From positions 1 to 57,794 of IMG/VR virus record IMGVR_UViG_3300036846_000250: DNA of 57,794 nt; one strand, 5' to 3'. The notes below the pieces were generated by a model. It saw only the letters and a list, made by a program, of their open reading frames with translations, did not search any database and was not told the origin of the DNA. The translations under genes were made by a program, and so were the position numbers. Below, one piece after another: positions 48,599-56,543 of the stretch (within the stretch, counting starts at the first letter, position 1; the number at the start of each line of letters is the position of its first letter). Source of the stretch: a virus.

Positions 48599-48818
48599 GT
48601 TTCCTCCTTTCGTCTGTTATGATTTTGTGCGTGCGGACTGCGTTGCGAAACACGCTGACAATTTCCAGCGTGGTCGGATACGCGCTCATCAGGACTCGCA
48701 CAGGCGTAATGATGAGATCGTCGCAGACATTGCAGCAAGTGCCGTCGGTGATGATCGGCGACGCGCTGCACATTTGGTGTCGTTCAAGATTTTCTCGACC
48801 GCAGAATTCGCAGTTCAT
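48543..48818 (-). CDS. Small zinc-knuckle protein
   Basis: 91 residues from the ATG at 48818, ribosome binding site GGGAGGGGG. N-terminal zinc-like pattern CEFCGRENLERHQMC...CCNVC. Then VRVLMSAYPTTLEIVSVFRNAVRTHKIITDE. Overlaps the nuclease start by 56 bases. No family was recognised. Confidence 0.66.
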   Translation of the reverse strand: MNCEFCGRENLERHQMCSASPIITDGTCCNVCDDLIITPVRVLMSAYPTTLEIVSVFRNAVRTHKIITDERRKHAEASKAQPSRKNKSARH

Positions 48819-49009
48819 CGCGCCCCCTCCCATTTGTGATGTCGTTGCCAATTTAATTCCGCTTCGGCAATGATGCGTTCGACGAAGGAATGGAACAACG
48901 AATGATTGTGATAAAGCCACCAAAGTTCGTCGACGGTGACGTTGTCCGGCAATAGTGGGCGCGGAGGCGACGGCATGCCCATGAGATCTTTGCTAATGCG
49001 TTCGCTCAT
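48815..49009 (-). CDS. Small hypothetical protein
   Basis: 64 residues, ATGA overlaps on both sides. Sequence with PPRPLLPDNVTVDELWWLYHNHSLFHSF, Trp and His rich. No family was recognised. Confidence 0.65.
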   Translation of the reverse strand: MSERISKDLMGMPSPPRPLLPDNVTVDELWWLYHNHSLFHSFVERIIAEAELNWQRHHKWEGAR

Positions 49010-49398
49010 CGCGCCTCCTCTCGTTTGCGCCGTCGCGGTTTCTTTTTGCTGCCATGTAGTTTTTCCTCCTTGTTAGGCCAATTCCAGTTCAGATGCCAGT
49101 GCGCTCCGGCGTGGCCTTTTTCGCCTAGGCACTGCAATTTTTCTCGACGCAGCTCATCGGTGACGATCGTTGTCGATGGACAGAGTTTGCTGCTCAACAG
49201 GTCTGGATGCGCTTCGACTGGCTCGACGGTGAGGTATGTCGCCTCCGGCCATTGTGCGCGTAGTTTCTCGACCGAATCGTAGACGAGCAGAAATCCGACC
49301 GACTCGTCCATCGGCGCGATGCGCTGCGGCATCGGCGTCAAGGCGGTGATTTTGTCCCACCGTTGCAGGATCATCACGATGTATTTCAGCTCAGCCAT
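49006..49398 (-). CDS. Hypothetical protein
   Basis: 130 residues from the ATG at 49398 behind AAAGGAG. N-terminal alpha/beta-like MAELKYIVMILQRWDKI, then VGFLLVYDSVEKLRAQWPEATYLTVEPV, a Cys/His set KLQCLGEKGHAGAHWHLNWNWPNK, and a basic tail. Zinc binding is likely. PNK is encoded by a GTTAGGCC motif on the opposite strand (49072). Confidence 0.66.
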   Translation of the reverse strand: MAELKYIVMILQRWDKITALTPMPQRIAPMDESVGFLLVYDSVEKLRAQWPEATYLTVEPVEAHPDLLSSKLCPSTTIVTDELRREKLQCLGEKGHAGAHWHLNWNWPNKEEKLHGSKKKPRRRKREEAR

Positions 49399-49628
49399 TC
49401 GCGGTTCTCCTTTCGCCACTGGCGTATTTCCTCGATCATGCGCTTGAATGTTTCCCACGCGGTGTCGTTCATCGCTAATAGGTGATGAATGATCGACGCC
49501 ATGATGAGGCCGATGCGGTCGTGATCGTCCTCGCTGATTTTGCCGTCCATGTAAAGGTCGCGTAACTCCTGACAGTGACGCTGGACGGTTGCGACTCGCT
49601 CTGCTTGCAATTGTGCTTCTGTTTTCAT
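49386..49628 (-). CDS. Small coiled-coil protein
   Basis: 80 residues from the ATG at 49628 with GGAGGAAGAAAAA. Helical and charged (AQLQAERVATVQRHCQELRDLYMDGKI...). Weak resemblance to short phage early regulators. No family was recognised. Confidence 0.66.
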   Translation of the reverse strand: MKTEAQLQAERVATVQRHCQELRDLYMDGKISEDDHDRIGLIMASIIHHLLAMNDTAWETFKRMIEEIRQWRKENREWLS

Positions 49629-49885
49629 TTTTTCTTCCTCCATTTTTTGCGATCCGGACACGTTGCGAAGTGCGACACGTAAAGCAGTTCGCCGTCGGCG
49701 CGGAATTTTTCGAGTGCTTGGTTGGTCTGATACATGGCAATCGGCGGCAGATGTTCGCGCTCGCCGAGCATGATGTTTCCCTCTTTGGTTGGAGTGGCGT
49801 CGAGCGGCATGCGCGATCCTGTGATCGTTACCGACCACAGGACCGACGCGCCACACGACCGGCATTTGTCGTGTTTGCTAGCCAT
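49625..49885 (-). CDS. Small zinc-ribbon protein
   Basis: 86 residues from the ATG at 49885. Zinc-ribbon CRSCGASVLWSVTITGSRMPLDATP near the N-terminus, a common small phage protein type, then a helical basic end. Overlaps the Erf gene by 8 bases and the next gene by ATGA. Confidence 0.7.
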   Translation of the reverse strand: MASKHDKCRSCGASVLWSVTITGSRMPLDATPTKEGNIMLGEREHLPPIAMYQTNQALEKFRADGELLYVSHFATCPDRKKWRKKK

Positions 49886-51104
49886 TGTCGATTTCCTCCG
49901 CTGCGAGGCATAGCGCGGCGTCGAGCAACAAAGTATCTTCCTCCCATGTGCCTTTGTATGGTTTCGCCTGCCAGTTCTCGATCCACCATTCAAGCGACGC
50001 GCGGCTCAATTTGCCGAGCGGTGTGCCTTCTTTTTCGCCGAAATGGATTTTGACTCTGCGCCAATCATCGATGCCGTGCTGGCCGAGGAAATCGCGCGGC
50101 TTGCCGCCTTGCGAGAACTTGCGACGCGCCGGACGCTGCTGTTCTGCGGCTGGCGGCGTGGCTTTCGCTTTGCCGTTGACGCTCGGTTCGCGCTCCGGTG
50201 TGCCGCTGTCGAACGGAGATTTTTCCTGCGGCTTTTCCTGCGGCTTGTTAGGCTTTTCTTCGTCGGCCTGCTGCGCCTTCCATGCCGAGAGCAAACCTTG
50301 CTTCGATCTGTCGTCGAGGCACCGGCGCAAAATACCTGGCTTGATCGCGCCGACTGTTTTCGTGCGACCGTCGATGAGTTTTTTATCCTGCAAGAGGCGA
50401 AGCAAAAATCCCTCCGGTATATTGTGCTCCGACAGGAACGTGGACAGCTCAAGCAGATCGGCGGTTGCGGTGCTGGTTTCTGCTGCTGTGGTTTCCTCAT
50501 ACGCCTTGGTGCGGCGGTGGCCTTGCGTAGGCGACGACGAGGCGATGACGACGGAGTCAGTATCTTCGTCCGCTGTGAGGATGCCGAACGAATTTACAAA
50601 CGCGTATCGCTTGGCGAACGTGAGCGCGGCCGCGAATTTCTGCGCGTCGCTCATGTATGCCTCAGGATCAATCGGGACGAGGAACGACGAGCGTTCGGAA
50701 TGTCCGGCATTGTGCGTGACGATGCAGAACGCTTCGACCGAGCGGCCTTCGATTTTCGCGTCGGTGCGATAATTAAAGCCGTGCTCTTTCAGCAGGTCTT
50801 TCACCTGCGTGACGATGCTGTCCAGCGGCGCGTAACGATAGCGGACGCTCTTGCCGTCTTTGTTCATTACCTCCTTCGCCTTTTTGATGATCGGACACGC
50901 TGCTTGGAACGCGGCGAGCGCGACGTGAAACTGGTCACGCGCCCACTCCGACTTTAGCTGCGTGCGCATCGCTAGAAGTTTTTCCATCGTTTCGACGTTG
51001 ACGTTTTTGTCGATTGCCTGCGCGATCAGCAAGTGAACGTCTTTCGCATCGCCACTCAACGGAGCAGCGACGGTTTCTTTGACTGCGGTTTGTTTCTTTG
51101 CCAT
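49878..51104 (-). CDS. erf: Erf-family ssDNA annealing protein
   Basis: 408 residues. The N-terminal about 200 residues match the ERF superfamily: EKLLAMRTQLKSEWARDQFHVALAAFQ, PIIKKAKEVMNKDGKSVRYRYAPLD, and the beta-rich DAQKFAAALTFAKRYAFVNSFGI. A Pro/Lys-rich linker leads to a C-terminal domain (HGIDDWRRVKIHFGEKEGTPLGK...LEWWIENWQA). Mediates single-strand annealing, with the neighbouring exonuclease. Excellent ribosome binding site. Confidence 0.9.
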   Translation of the reverse strand: MAKKQTAVKETVAAPLSGDAKDVHLLIAQAIDKNVNVETMEKLLAMRTQLKSEWARDQFHVALAAFQAACPIIKKAKEVMNKDGKSVRYRYAPLDSIVTQVKDLLKEHGFNYRTDAKIEGRSVEAFCIVTHNAGHSERSSFLVPIDPEAYMSDAQKFAAALTFAKRYAFVNSFGILTADEDTDSVVIASSSPTQGHRRTKAYEETTAAETSTATADLLELSTFLSEHNIPEGFLLRLLQDKKLIDGRTKTVGAIKPGILRRCLDDRSKQGLLSAWKAQQADEEKPNKPQEKPQEKSPFDSGTPEREPSVNGKAKATPPAAEQQRPARRKFSQGGKPRDFLGQHGIDDWRRVKIHFGEKEGTPLGKLSRASLEWWIENWQAKPYKGTWEEDTLLLDAALCLAAEEIDNG

Positions 51105-51162
51105 AGTAGTTTTCCTCCTTAGTGGCTGGCGGGGCAGACTTGGCTGCGCCGCCAGCCTGTTT

Positions 51163-51387
51163 TTAGCTTGTGGTTCGTTGTGTGCTCAACAGCCACGATT
51201 CGACATCGCGGACATTGACATAGTAACGCGCCTTCTCGGCGCTGCTGCTTCTGATTGACGGAATGAGACCTTCACGGATCGCCTTTCTGATGCTGGCGAC
51301 CGGCGCCCACGGATACTTATTTTTTATTTCCGCGAGCGCTTTGCTTTGCAGGACTCGTCCGTCCGACTGGTTTTGTTTTTTTGCCAT
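51163..51387 (-). CDS. Excisionase/MerR-type HTH protein
   Basis: 74 residues with GAAGGAGG before the ATG at 51387. The layout KYPWAPVASIRKAIREGLIPSIRSS...KARYYVNVRDVESWLLS is the helix-turn-helix of excisionase or HTH_17 type. A phage regulator or DNA-bending protein; no integrase is present, so an excision function is unlikely. Overlaps the upstream gene by 71 bases. Confidence 0.75.
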   Translation of the reverse strand: MAKKQNQSDGRVLQSKALAEIKNKYPWAPVASIRKAIREGLIPSIRSSSAEKARYYVNVRDVESWLLSTQRTTS

Positions 51388-51592
51388 TGCTGGCCTCCTT
51401 CGGTTGTGCTGCCGGAATTACTTTCGCTGACAATCCGGCTGCGATTCGTTGGCCGCACAGATAGACGCGCCTCTGGTCGGCGCTTGACAGGCCCTCGAGG
51501 ACTTCGTCCATCTTGCTGCGTGTTTTTTCCTTGCTGTGTAGCTGCGCCCAATCACGGGCGCGCTCTACGACTTGCTCATTGGTTAATGCCAT
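51317..51592 (-). CDS. Small hypothetical protein with basic tail
   Basis: 91 residues from the ATG at 51592. Helical N-terminal half (MALTNEQVVERARDWAQLHSKEKTR), then VYLCGQRIAAGL, then a long Lys/Ala/Pro basic tail that may contact DNA. No ribosome binding site was seen. Overlaps the HTH gene, with which it may be co-regulated. Confidence 0.6.
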   Translation of the reverse strand: MALTNEQVVERARDWAQLHSKEKTRSKMDEVLEGLSSADQRRVYLCGQRIAAGLSAKVIPAAQPKEASNGKKTKPVGRTSPAKQSARGNKK

Positions 51593-51599
51593 AAATGCG

Positions 51600-51690
51600 T
51601 TTAGATTCGTTTTGTTTGGTGGTTGGCTATGGTCCCACAGGATCGCTCCAGAAAACGTGATATACGCGATTCTGGCGCGATTGTGGGGCA
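51600..51690 (+). repeat. Long inverted-repeat element, copy E
   Basis: Left arm TTAGATTCGTTTT (51601-51613), central GGTTGGCTATGGTCCCACAGG, right arm AAAACGTGATATACGCG (51652-51668), then GATTCTGG. Lies just upstream of gene 51317-51592. Confidence 0.75.
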
Positions 51691-51726
51691 TTCTAGTGCC
51701 GATCTTTGATCGGTTTATTCGCTGTA

Positions 51727-52377
51727 TCAGAGTCCGACAGATTCTACGATTTTGACTCTGAGCAGATCACGGAGTCGCTCGCGTTGCGCCGTGCCGAATG
51801 AATCGTTGTCGAGCGCGTGCAGAATATTCTCGAGCGGAACGGCGTCGAGGATTTCTTTTTTGAGCGCGTCGGCATCGTGGTCGCTGCCGAGTATATGTGC
51901 GAGCGCTTCGGCAAGCTGGCGCAAACCGAGACTGTCGATTCGCTGCTTCGCTGTCATGCGAGCGTTCGCCTCTTCGTCGGCAGCTTCTGCGAGTGCGTCA
52001 CGCCTTGATTGCCATCGCGCTTTCATCGCATCGGATAATTTTTTTCGGCCTTCTGGTGTCAGATGGTCGCCGCCGCCTTGTCTTGCGGTTTCCCAGCGTC
52101 GTGTTGCTGCGATGGATAATTTCTGGCGTGTCTCCGGCGAGAAATATCTCTGCTTGCCTGAATATCCGTAATGCAGGACAGCAACGTCTGTGGCGTCTAC
52201 GCGACGCTGAAACACCAGACGGTCTTCGATGCCGCCAAGATAATACTCGCCTTCGTCTTCGCCTTCCCTCGGTTCGTGTTGATGCACCCATTGGTCGCCG
52301 ACTTGTATGCACCACGGCCACCGACTGTCATTGCCGTCTTTTCTGATTTCCACTACGGGTTTTTCTTTATCTTCCAT
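51727..52377 (-). CDS. NUMOD3-like helical protein
   Basis: 216 residues from the ATG at 52377 behind AAGGAGG. N-terminal beta part (KPVVEIRKDGNDSRWPWCIQVG); middle with two repeats of the NUMOD3 motif (SPETRQKLSIAATRRW; TPEGRKKLSDAMKARW), usually a DNA-binding module of homing nucleases; the C-terminus is helical. No nuclease domain was found, so this is a DNA-binding protein of unknown role. Confidence 0.72.
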   Translation of the reverse strand: MEDKEKPVVEIRKDGNDSRWPWCIQVGDQWVHQHEPREGEDEGEYYLGGIEDRLVFQRRVDATDVAVLHYGYSGKQRYFSPETRQKLSIAATRRWETARQGGGDHLTPEGRKKLSDAMKARWQSRRDALAEAADEEANARMTAKQRIDSLGLRQLAEALAHILGSDHDADALKKEILDAVPLENILHALDNDSFGTAQRERLRDLLRVKIVESVGL

Positions 52378-52491
52378 GCTTTCCTCCTTGGTTTGTGTTT
52401 TTATGTTTGAAAAGCCCTCTGATGCGTAAAAACGTTCGCAAAAAAAGGGGCGACAGACGACCGAACGCTGGTCTGTCAGCAGCGGTGCGGG

Positions 52492-52519
52492 AAGCTTATC
52501 TGCGTTTGGTGATAAGCTT
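52492..52519 (+). repeat. Stem-loop repeat, copy 15
   Basis: Arms AAGCTTATC / GATAAGCTT, loop TGCGTTTGGT. Between the secreted-protein gene stop (52532) and the next gene leader. Confidence 0.92.
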
Positions 52520-52531
52520 TCCCAGTGGTGT

Positions 52532-52804
52532 TTATCGGTTGAACGTGCCGTAGCTACGCGGCATGGTGCGCACGTCGTAGCCGCCACCGAACTGGTTCGG
52601 GCGCGACTGCCATTGCAGACCTTGCGGTCCATAGGCATCGTAGCCTCCACCGAACGGATTTGGTCGCACGTTCACAGTCCCACCGTTGGGATACTGGATG
52701 TTGTAACCTCCTCCGAACTGGTTCGGTCTGACTTGAATTGTGCTCTGTGCTTGCGCTGCGAGCGCGATGCAGCAGAACACGAATCCGATGATCAGTTTTT
52801 TCAT
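52532..52804 (-). CDS. Secreted protein with three RPNxFGGGY repeats
   Basis: 90 residues, GGAGGAACC ribosome binding site. Signal peptide (Lys-Lys, hydrophobic h-region, AAQAQS cleavage site) followed by a mature part built around three repeats of RPN(Q/P)FGGGY(N/D) and Gly/Tyr/Gln-rich spacers. Predicted periplasmic or surface location. Possible superinfection-exclusion or envelope-modifying factor expressed early; inference. Confidence 0.78.
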   Translation of the reverse strand: MKKLIIGFVFCCIALAAQAQSTIQVRPNQFGGGYNIQYPNGGTVNVRPNPFGGGYDAYGPQGLQWQSRPNQFGGGYDVRTMPRSYGTFNR

Positions 52805-52884
52805 GGTTCCTCCTTGGTTTGTGGAGCGTGATTGCTCCGAGAGTGCGTCGCGGTTTGTTAGGCCGGACGCACGTTGCGGAACAC
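52805..52884 (-). other. Intergenic stem and leader
   Basis: Conserved leader (AAACCAAGGAGGAACC) for the secreted gene, a GTGCGTC/GACGCAC stem near 52836-52872 and a GTTAGGCC motif (52857) in the loop side. Acts as the boundary with the helicase gene. Confidence 0.5.
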
Positions 52885-54318
52885 TCAGATTTCCAGCGCC
52901 TCGTCGAGGCTGTTGTCGTTGAATATCGACACGCGTTTCAGACGCGCCCTGACTTTGGCGCACGCCTTTTCCTCGACGGTGTCTGCTGCCCACACGATCT
53001 TCTGAATCGAATGCGCTCCGCCTGCGCGGTGGCAACGGCCAAGCGCCTGTTTCAAATCGATGCCGCTGAACGTGGGACTGATAAGAACGAGGCGCGGACG
53101 GCTGGTCGCCGTGCCGTGCAATGAGATTCCGAGGCCGCCTGCTTTCATGTTCATCAAAATGAACTGCTGACGGTCGGCGTTGAAATCATCGATCAGTTCC
53201 TGCCGGAACACGTCTTTGATTGCGCCAGTGATCAGATTCGTCGCCTGCCCTCCGAGTTTCTTCGACCATAGCTGCGCGTTTATCGACTGATCGAAATTCA
53301 GAACGACGACGACCGACATGCCTTCGGCTAAACCGTCTTGCGCCATTTGAATGAGCGACGGAACTTTCAACAGTTCGACCTGCTGGCGAGCGCGAAGCAT
53401 GATCGTCAACGCGCTGGCTTTCGCCGCTGCGCTGTCTTTCGCTGCACGCTCTCGAAGCTTGGCGAGTTCTTCGTGCATGGCACGATAGATCGACTCGATC
53501 TTGTCCGCGTCGTCCATCTCGTATGCCTCCGAAATGATCTGCGTCTGCGGGAAGCGTTCGCCGAGTTCGGCTACACGGATGCGACTGCCATGCATCGGAA
53601 AAATGCGATTGTGAATCAGCGACAGCATTCGCTGGCCGCCGACGTATTCCAGACCGAACCTGCCTTTGCGAACGCCATGCGACAACATCCATCCGTAGAA
53701 TTGCGACGGATGCGGGAACAGATGCGTGAGCAGGCCGACGAACTTCATGTGCATCGGATTGTCGACGGCGGTCGCCGAGAGCGCGAGAACGCGCCACCTC
53801 GCTTCGACCGCTGCGACTCCGACGGCGCACGTCAGCGTCCGGTAATCTTTCAGACGGTGACACTCATCGAACACAAGCAGGCGGCTGGCCAGCGACTGGC
53901 AAAAGTGAAACGTCTTGATGATTCGCTTCACGCCTTGCTTTTGCGTCCAGTATCCCCACTCGGTTGTGCCGCGACGGAGCAATTCGTAATTGATCGCAAC
54001 GCATCGCACGCCGAAAAGTTTCGCCATGCGCCTCCACGGCGGCAGGACGTTTTTCGGACAGGCGACGAACAGATCGCGCTCGAGGATGTAAGCGACTGCA
54101 CAGGCGACGGCTGTTTTGCCTGTGCCTGTGTCGCTGGCATCGAGTGCGCCTCGATACGAATCGATCGCCGACACAAGCTGCCGAATCGACGGAAGCTGAA
54201 ACGAAAAATCGTTTCCGGAGTCGATGCGAATCTGCTCGTAGATTGCGACCACTTCGGCGAAGCGTTCTTCATGCTCCGGCGACAGCCAGACTTGTTCTTC
54301 GATTGGCAGCGCGGTCAT
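52885..54318 (-). CDS. SNF2/SF2-type DNA helicase
   Basis: 477 residues. Walker A DTGTGKT (63-69), DECH box at 151-154, motif III LSATAVDN, and a C-terminal helicase half with AGGLGISLHG and QALGRCHRAGG (motif VI). Resembles phage SNF2-like helicases that act in replication fork restart or recombination. It lacks a primase domain. Start at 54318 overlaps the upstream stop by ATGA. Confidence 0.93.
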   Translation of the reverse strand: MTALPIEEQVWLSPEHEERFAEVVAIYEQIRIDSGNDFSFQLPSIRQLVSAIDSYRGALDASDTGTGKTAVACAVAYILERDLFVACPKNVLPPWRRMAKLFGVRCVAINYELLRRGTTEWGYWTQKQGVKRIIKTFHFCQSLASRLLVFDECHRLKDYRTLTCAVGVAAVEARWRVLALSATAVDNPMHMKFVGLLTHLFPHPSQFYGWMLSHGVRKGRFGLEYVGGQRMLSLIHNRIFPMHGSRIRVAELGERFPQTQIISEAYEMDDADKIESIYRAMHEELAKLRERAAKDSAAAKASALTIMLRARQQVELLKVPSLIQMAQDGLAEGMSVVVVLNFDQSINAQLWSKKLGGQATNLITGAIKDVFRQELIDDFNADRQQFILMNMKAGGLGISLHGTATSRPRLVLISPTFSGIDLKQALGRCHRAGGAHSIQKIVWAADTVEEKACAKVRARLKRVSIFNDNSLDEALEI

Positions 54319-54905
54319 AACAACATCCCTCGGACGTCCGACCAATCCTCGGCGGACATTCTTTCGGGGCACAGCGCGTGCGTTTCCGCCACGACGTGCG
54401 GATGCAGCAGGACTGTTCCTGCCTCTGTCCGGTCGCAATCGTATCCGGAGGCTTTTTTGATCACCCACAGCGGATTGCGAACGGCGAGAACGTTGTCGAC
54501 GGTGCGGATTACGACCGACGACTTGTCGTCTGCCGTGCATGTTCGACCGATTGGCTGACTGTATTGCTTCTGAATCTTGCCAAGGTCGGCGTGCTCGATT
54601 TTGCCAATGATGAACGGGCAGACTTGCATCGCATACATCGTGCAGTCCAAGTGCGCTGCTGGCTCGAAATAGGCGTTCGTTTCTGCGGCTTTGGGGCCGC
54701 CGACAAAGAACATCCATTTGCCGAGCGGCTTGGCGCACAGCTGGCAACGACGATACTCGATCACGAACAGGCGCGACGCCTCGTCGGTGACTCTGAAATC
54801 AGGATCACCATCCGGCTTGATCAGCGCGATGAACGGAATCGGCAGACCGCGCCACATCGGGCGCGAGATTAGATGCGGCGGAATCGGGACGGTGACTTTA
54901 TTCAT
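54315..54905 (-). CDS. Hypothetical protein
   Basis: 196 residues, ATG at 54905 behind GAAGGAG. N-terminal segment with IPPHLISRPMWRGLPIPFIALI, then YRRCQLCAKPLGKWMFFVGGPKAAET and HLDCTMYAMQVCPFIIG with metal-binding-type cysteines and histidine. Similar proteins are common in actinophage and other phage early regions; function unknown. Overlaps the helicase and the next gene by ATGA. Confidence 0.7.
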   Translation of the reverse strand: MNKVTVPIPPHLISRPMWRGLPIPFIALIKPDGDPDFRVTDEASRLFVIEYRRCQLCAKPLGKWMFFVGGPKAAETNAYFEPAAHLDCTMYAMQVCPFIIGKIEHADLGKIQKQYSQPIGRTCTADDKSSVVIRTVDNVLAVRNPLWVIKKASGYDCDRTEAGTVLLHPHVVAETHALCPERMSAEDWSDVRGMLL

Positions 54906-55030
54906 GGTTCGTCTTCTCCTTCATCGGTGACATCGACCGTCCAACCGTCTTTTTCTAATTGGCGGACAAGCTTATCACGTTCTCTGGTGGTTTTGACTTC
55001 GCGTTGAATGGTTAGTGTGAGGATTCTCAT
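54902..55030 (-). CDS. Small 42-residue protein
   Basis: Starts at ATG 55030 with GGAGGAGGCGCA upstream and overlaps the next gene by ATGA. Charged (MRILTLTIQREVKTTRERDK...), helical then acidic. The strong ribosome binding site and coupling support it as a real gene. Confidence 0.7.
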   Translation of the reverse strand: MRILTLTIQREVKTTRERDKLVRQLEKDGWTVDVTDEGEDEP

Positions 55031-55245
55031 TGCGCCTCCTCCGCGCCTGAGGCTGTGCCGAACGGTGTGCCGTGGCTGCTTCCCATCGGGAAGTCGAGAT
55101 CGTAAGACTCATTGATCTTGCGACACTCGTCTTGCACGACTGGATGCCAGATGCCAGCAATCGGCGACAGCGCTTTGTAGTTATCTCGCGCCCACTGGCG
55201 AAAGATTTTTTCCTGCTCTGGTGTCAGGTCTTGAAACAGTTTCAT
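55027..55245 (-). CDS. Small hypothetical protein
   Basis: 72 residues, ATG at 55245 with AAGGAGAGAAAA. Begins MKLFQDLTPEQEKIFRQWARDNYK, then IAGIWHPVVQDECRKINESYD. Helical, charged. No family was recognised. ATGA overlap with the next gene. Confidence 0.7.
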   Translation of the reverse strand: MKLFQDLTPEQEKIFRQWARDNYKALSPIAGIWHPVVQDECRKINESYDLDFPMGSSHGTPFGTASGAEEAQ

Positions 55246-55499
55246 TTTTCTCTCCTTGGTTGGTTTGGTTGTGTGTATTTCTGGTCTAGCAGCGGTCTGA
55301 GAACGGCTCGCGCCGCGCTCAGGATTGCGCTAGAATCGTTTTTCTGGTCGGTTGGCTATGGTCGGGCAGGTCTGCCAAACAAAACGATTCTAACGCGATT
55401 CTGGCGCGTTTAGCGTGCGTCCGCCTACGCTGTCCCGACTGTGGGCGATGGCATCGCACAGGCGGTCGTTCGATCAGCGGACGCACGAAATAAAAACGC
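55246..55499. other. Early intergenic region with repeat F
   Basis: 254 bases without a gene. Holds long inverted-repeat element F and a long-arm hairpin GTGCGTCCGC / GCGGACGCAC (55424-55488). Likely a regulatory or termination site between two leftward genes. Confidence 0.55.
55316..55415 (+). repeat. Long inverted-repeat element, copy F
   Basis: The most regular copy: left arm GCGCTAGAATCGTTTT (55327-55342), central GGTTGGCTATGGTCGGGC, right arm AAAACGATTCTA (55381-55392) which is the exact complement of TAGAATCGTTTT. Confidence 0.85.
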
Positions 55500-55727
55500 T
55501 TATTCTTTTTGCTCGGTGACGGTGACGACGTAGGCGCGTCCGAGCGACAGATCGCGCGCCACATTTTCGGTGATTACATCGCCGACGTGATACTCGTCAC
55601 GGCGCGACATGGTCGACACAGCGACTGCGCCGACCAGCTTCGCAATGCGAAACGTCCGAGTCTTTTTGTCGGACGCGCCGTCGGTGCGACTCTGCTGTGC
55701 GAGGATGATTTGGACGGTGTTTTTCAT
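55500..55727 (-). CDS. Small beta-rich protein
   Basis: 75 residues, ATG at 55727 behind GGAGAAAAATACATAC. Beta strands (MKNTVQIILAQQ; TRTFRIAKLVGAVAVS; AYVVTVTEQKE). No family was recognised. Followed by a GC-rich intergenic stem. Confidence 0.68.
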   Translation of the reverse strand: MKNTVQIILAQQSRTDGASDKKTRTFRIAKLVGAVAVSTMSRRDEYHVGDVITENVARDLSLGRAYVVTVTEQKE

Positions 55728-55782
55728 GTATGTATTTTTCTCCGGTTGCTTGCCTGCTTCATTGCAAACAAGAACGATGCGG

Positions 55783-55815
55783 CGAACGGTTTTGCTAGGC
55801 GCGTTCGCCGCACGA
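55783..55815 (-). terminator. GC-rich stem-loop after the ParB-like gene
   Basis: TGCGGCGAAC paired with GTTCGCCGCA with an 11-base loop, next to the stop of gene 55827-56543; no U-tract. Confidence 0.5.
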
Positions 55816-55826
55816 GTTCTTCCCTG

Positions 55827-56543
55827 CTATTTCGCCTGCGGCTTGTCGCCGCCGATCCAGCCTTTGACCAGATCCATCACACGCCGACGCTGCGGCGGTG
55901 CGAAGCGGTTAATCCATTGCGTCCACTTTTTGTAGACTTGATCCTCCCACGGCACTTCGGTCTTGCGTGGCTTTTTCTTGGTGGGAGTTTTCGATGCGGC
56001 TTTGCCGAGCTTCGACTTGCCGCTGATCACATCCTCCAGTCCGCCGGACTTGCGAACTTTCTCGGCCTGCTCGCCTTTGCGCTGGCTGACGCCAGCGGTC
56101 TTGGCGACTTGAGCAGCGACGCTGCCCTTGCCGTCCAGTTTCGCTTTGCCTTTGAACGTGCCAGCTTTCGACTGGCGCTCTTTCGCATCTTTTTCCAGAG
56201 CGGGGCCACGCATCTTGGATACGATTGCGACGCGCTGGTCGTCGCTCATGTGCCGTCGGAACAGATTGCGCGACATGATTTCATTCGCAATTTGTTCTTC
56301 GGTGCCGTCGAAAATTTCGAACTTGTCGTCCGGAACTTCGACGTCTGCCTCGTATGCTAATTTCCAGCGCGTTGCGCCGTCGAGGATTGTGCTACGATCT
56401 TTGGTGACAAGGATCGGAACTTTGATGCCATTCTGCTTGATATCCTCTCGCATTTCATCGAGTTCGCTCTTAGGCATCGGAGCGATCTGGCCGAACATTC
56501 GGCACAGCGGATGTATCTGCATCACTTTTTGGGATTTAGCCAT
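55827..56543 (-). CDS. Third ParB-like protein
   Basis: 238 residues, GGAGGT ribosome binding site. Begins with MAKSQKVMQIHPLCRMF; the ParB domain shows EMREDIKQNGIKVPILVTKDRSTILDGATRW, a typical box I/II region. Later parts are Lys-rich (GKAKLDGKGSVAAQVAK) and end with QWINRFAPPQRRRVMDL. In the early region; may control transcription or DNA partition rather than modification. Confidence 0.8.
   Translation of the reverse strand: MAKSQKVMQIHPLCRMFGQIAPMPKSELDEMREDIKQNGIKVPILVTKDRSTILDGATRWKLAYEADVEVPDDKFEIFDGTEEQIANEIMSRNLFRRHMSDDQRVAIVSKMRGPALEKDAKERQSKAGTFKGKAKLDGKGSVAAQVAKTAGVSQRKGEQAEKVRKSGGLEDVISGKSKLGKAASKTPTKKKPRKTEVPWEDQVYKKWTQWINRFAPPQRRRVMDLVKGWIGGDKPQAK

Noticed and set aside
22150-55415. 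Long inverted repeats as an invertible DNA switch
   Set aside because: No recombinase is encoded and the central segment has the same orientation in all copies.
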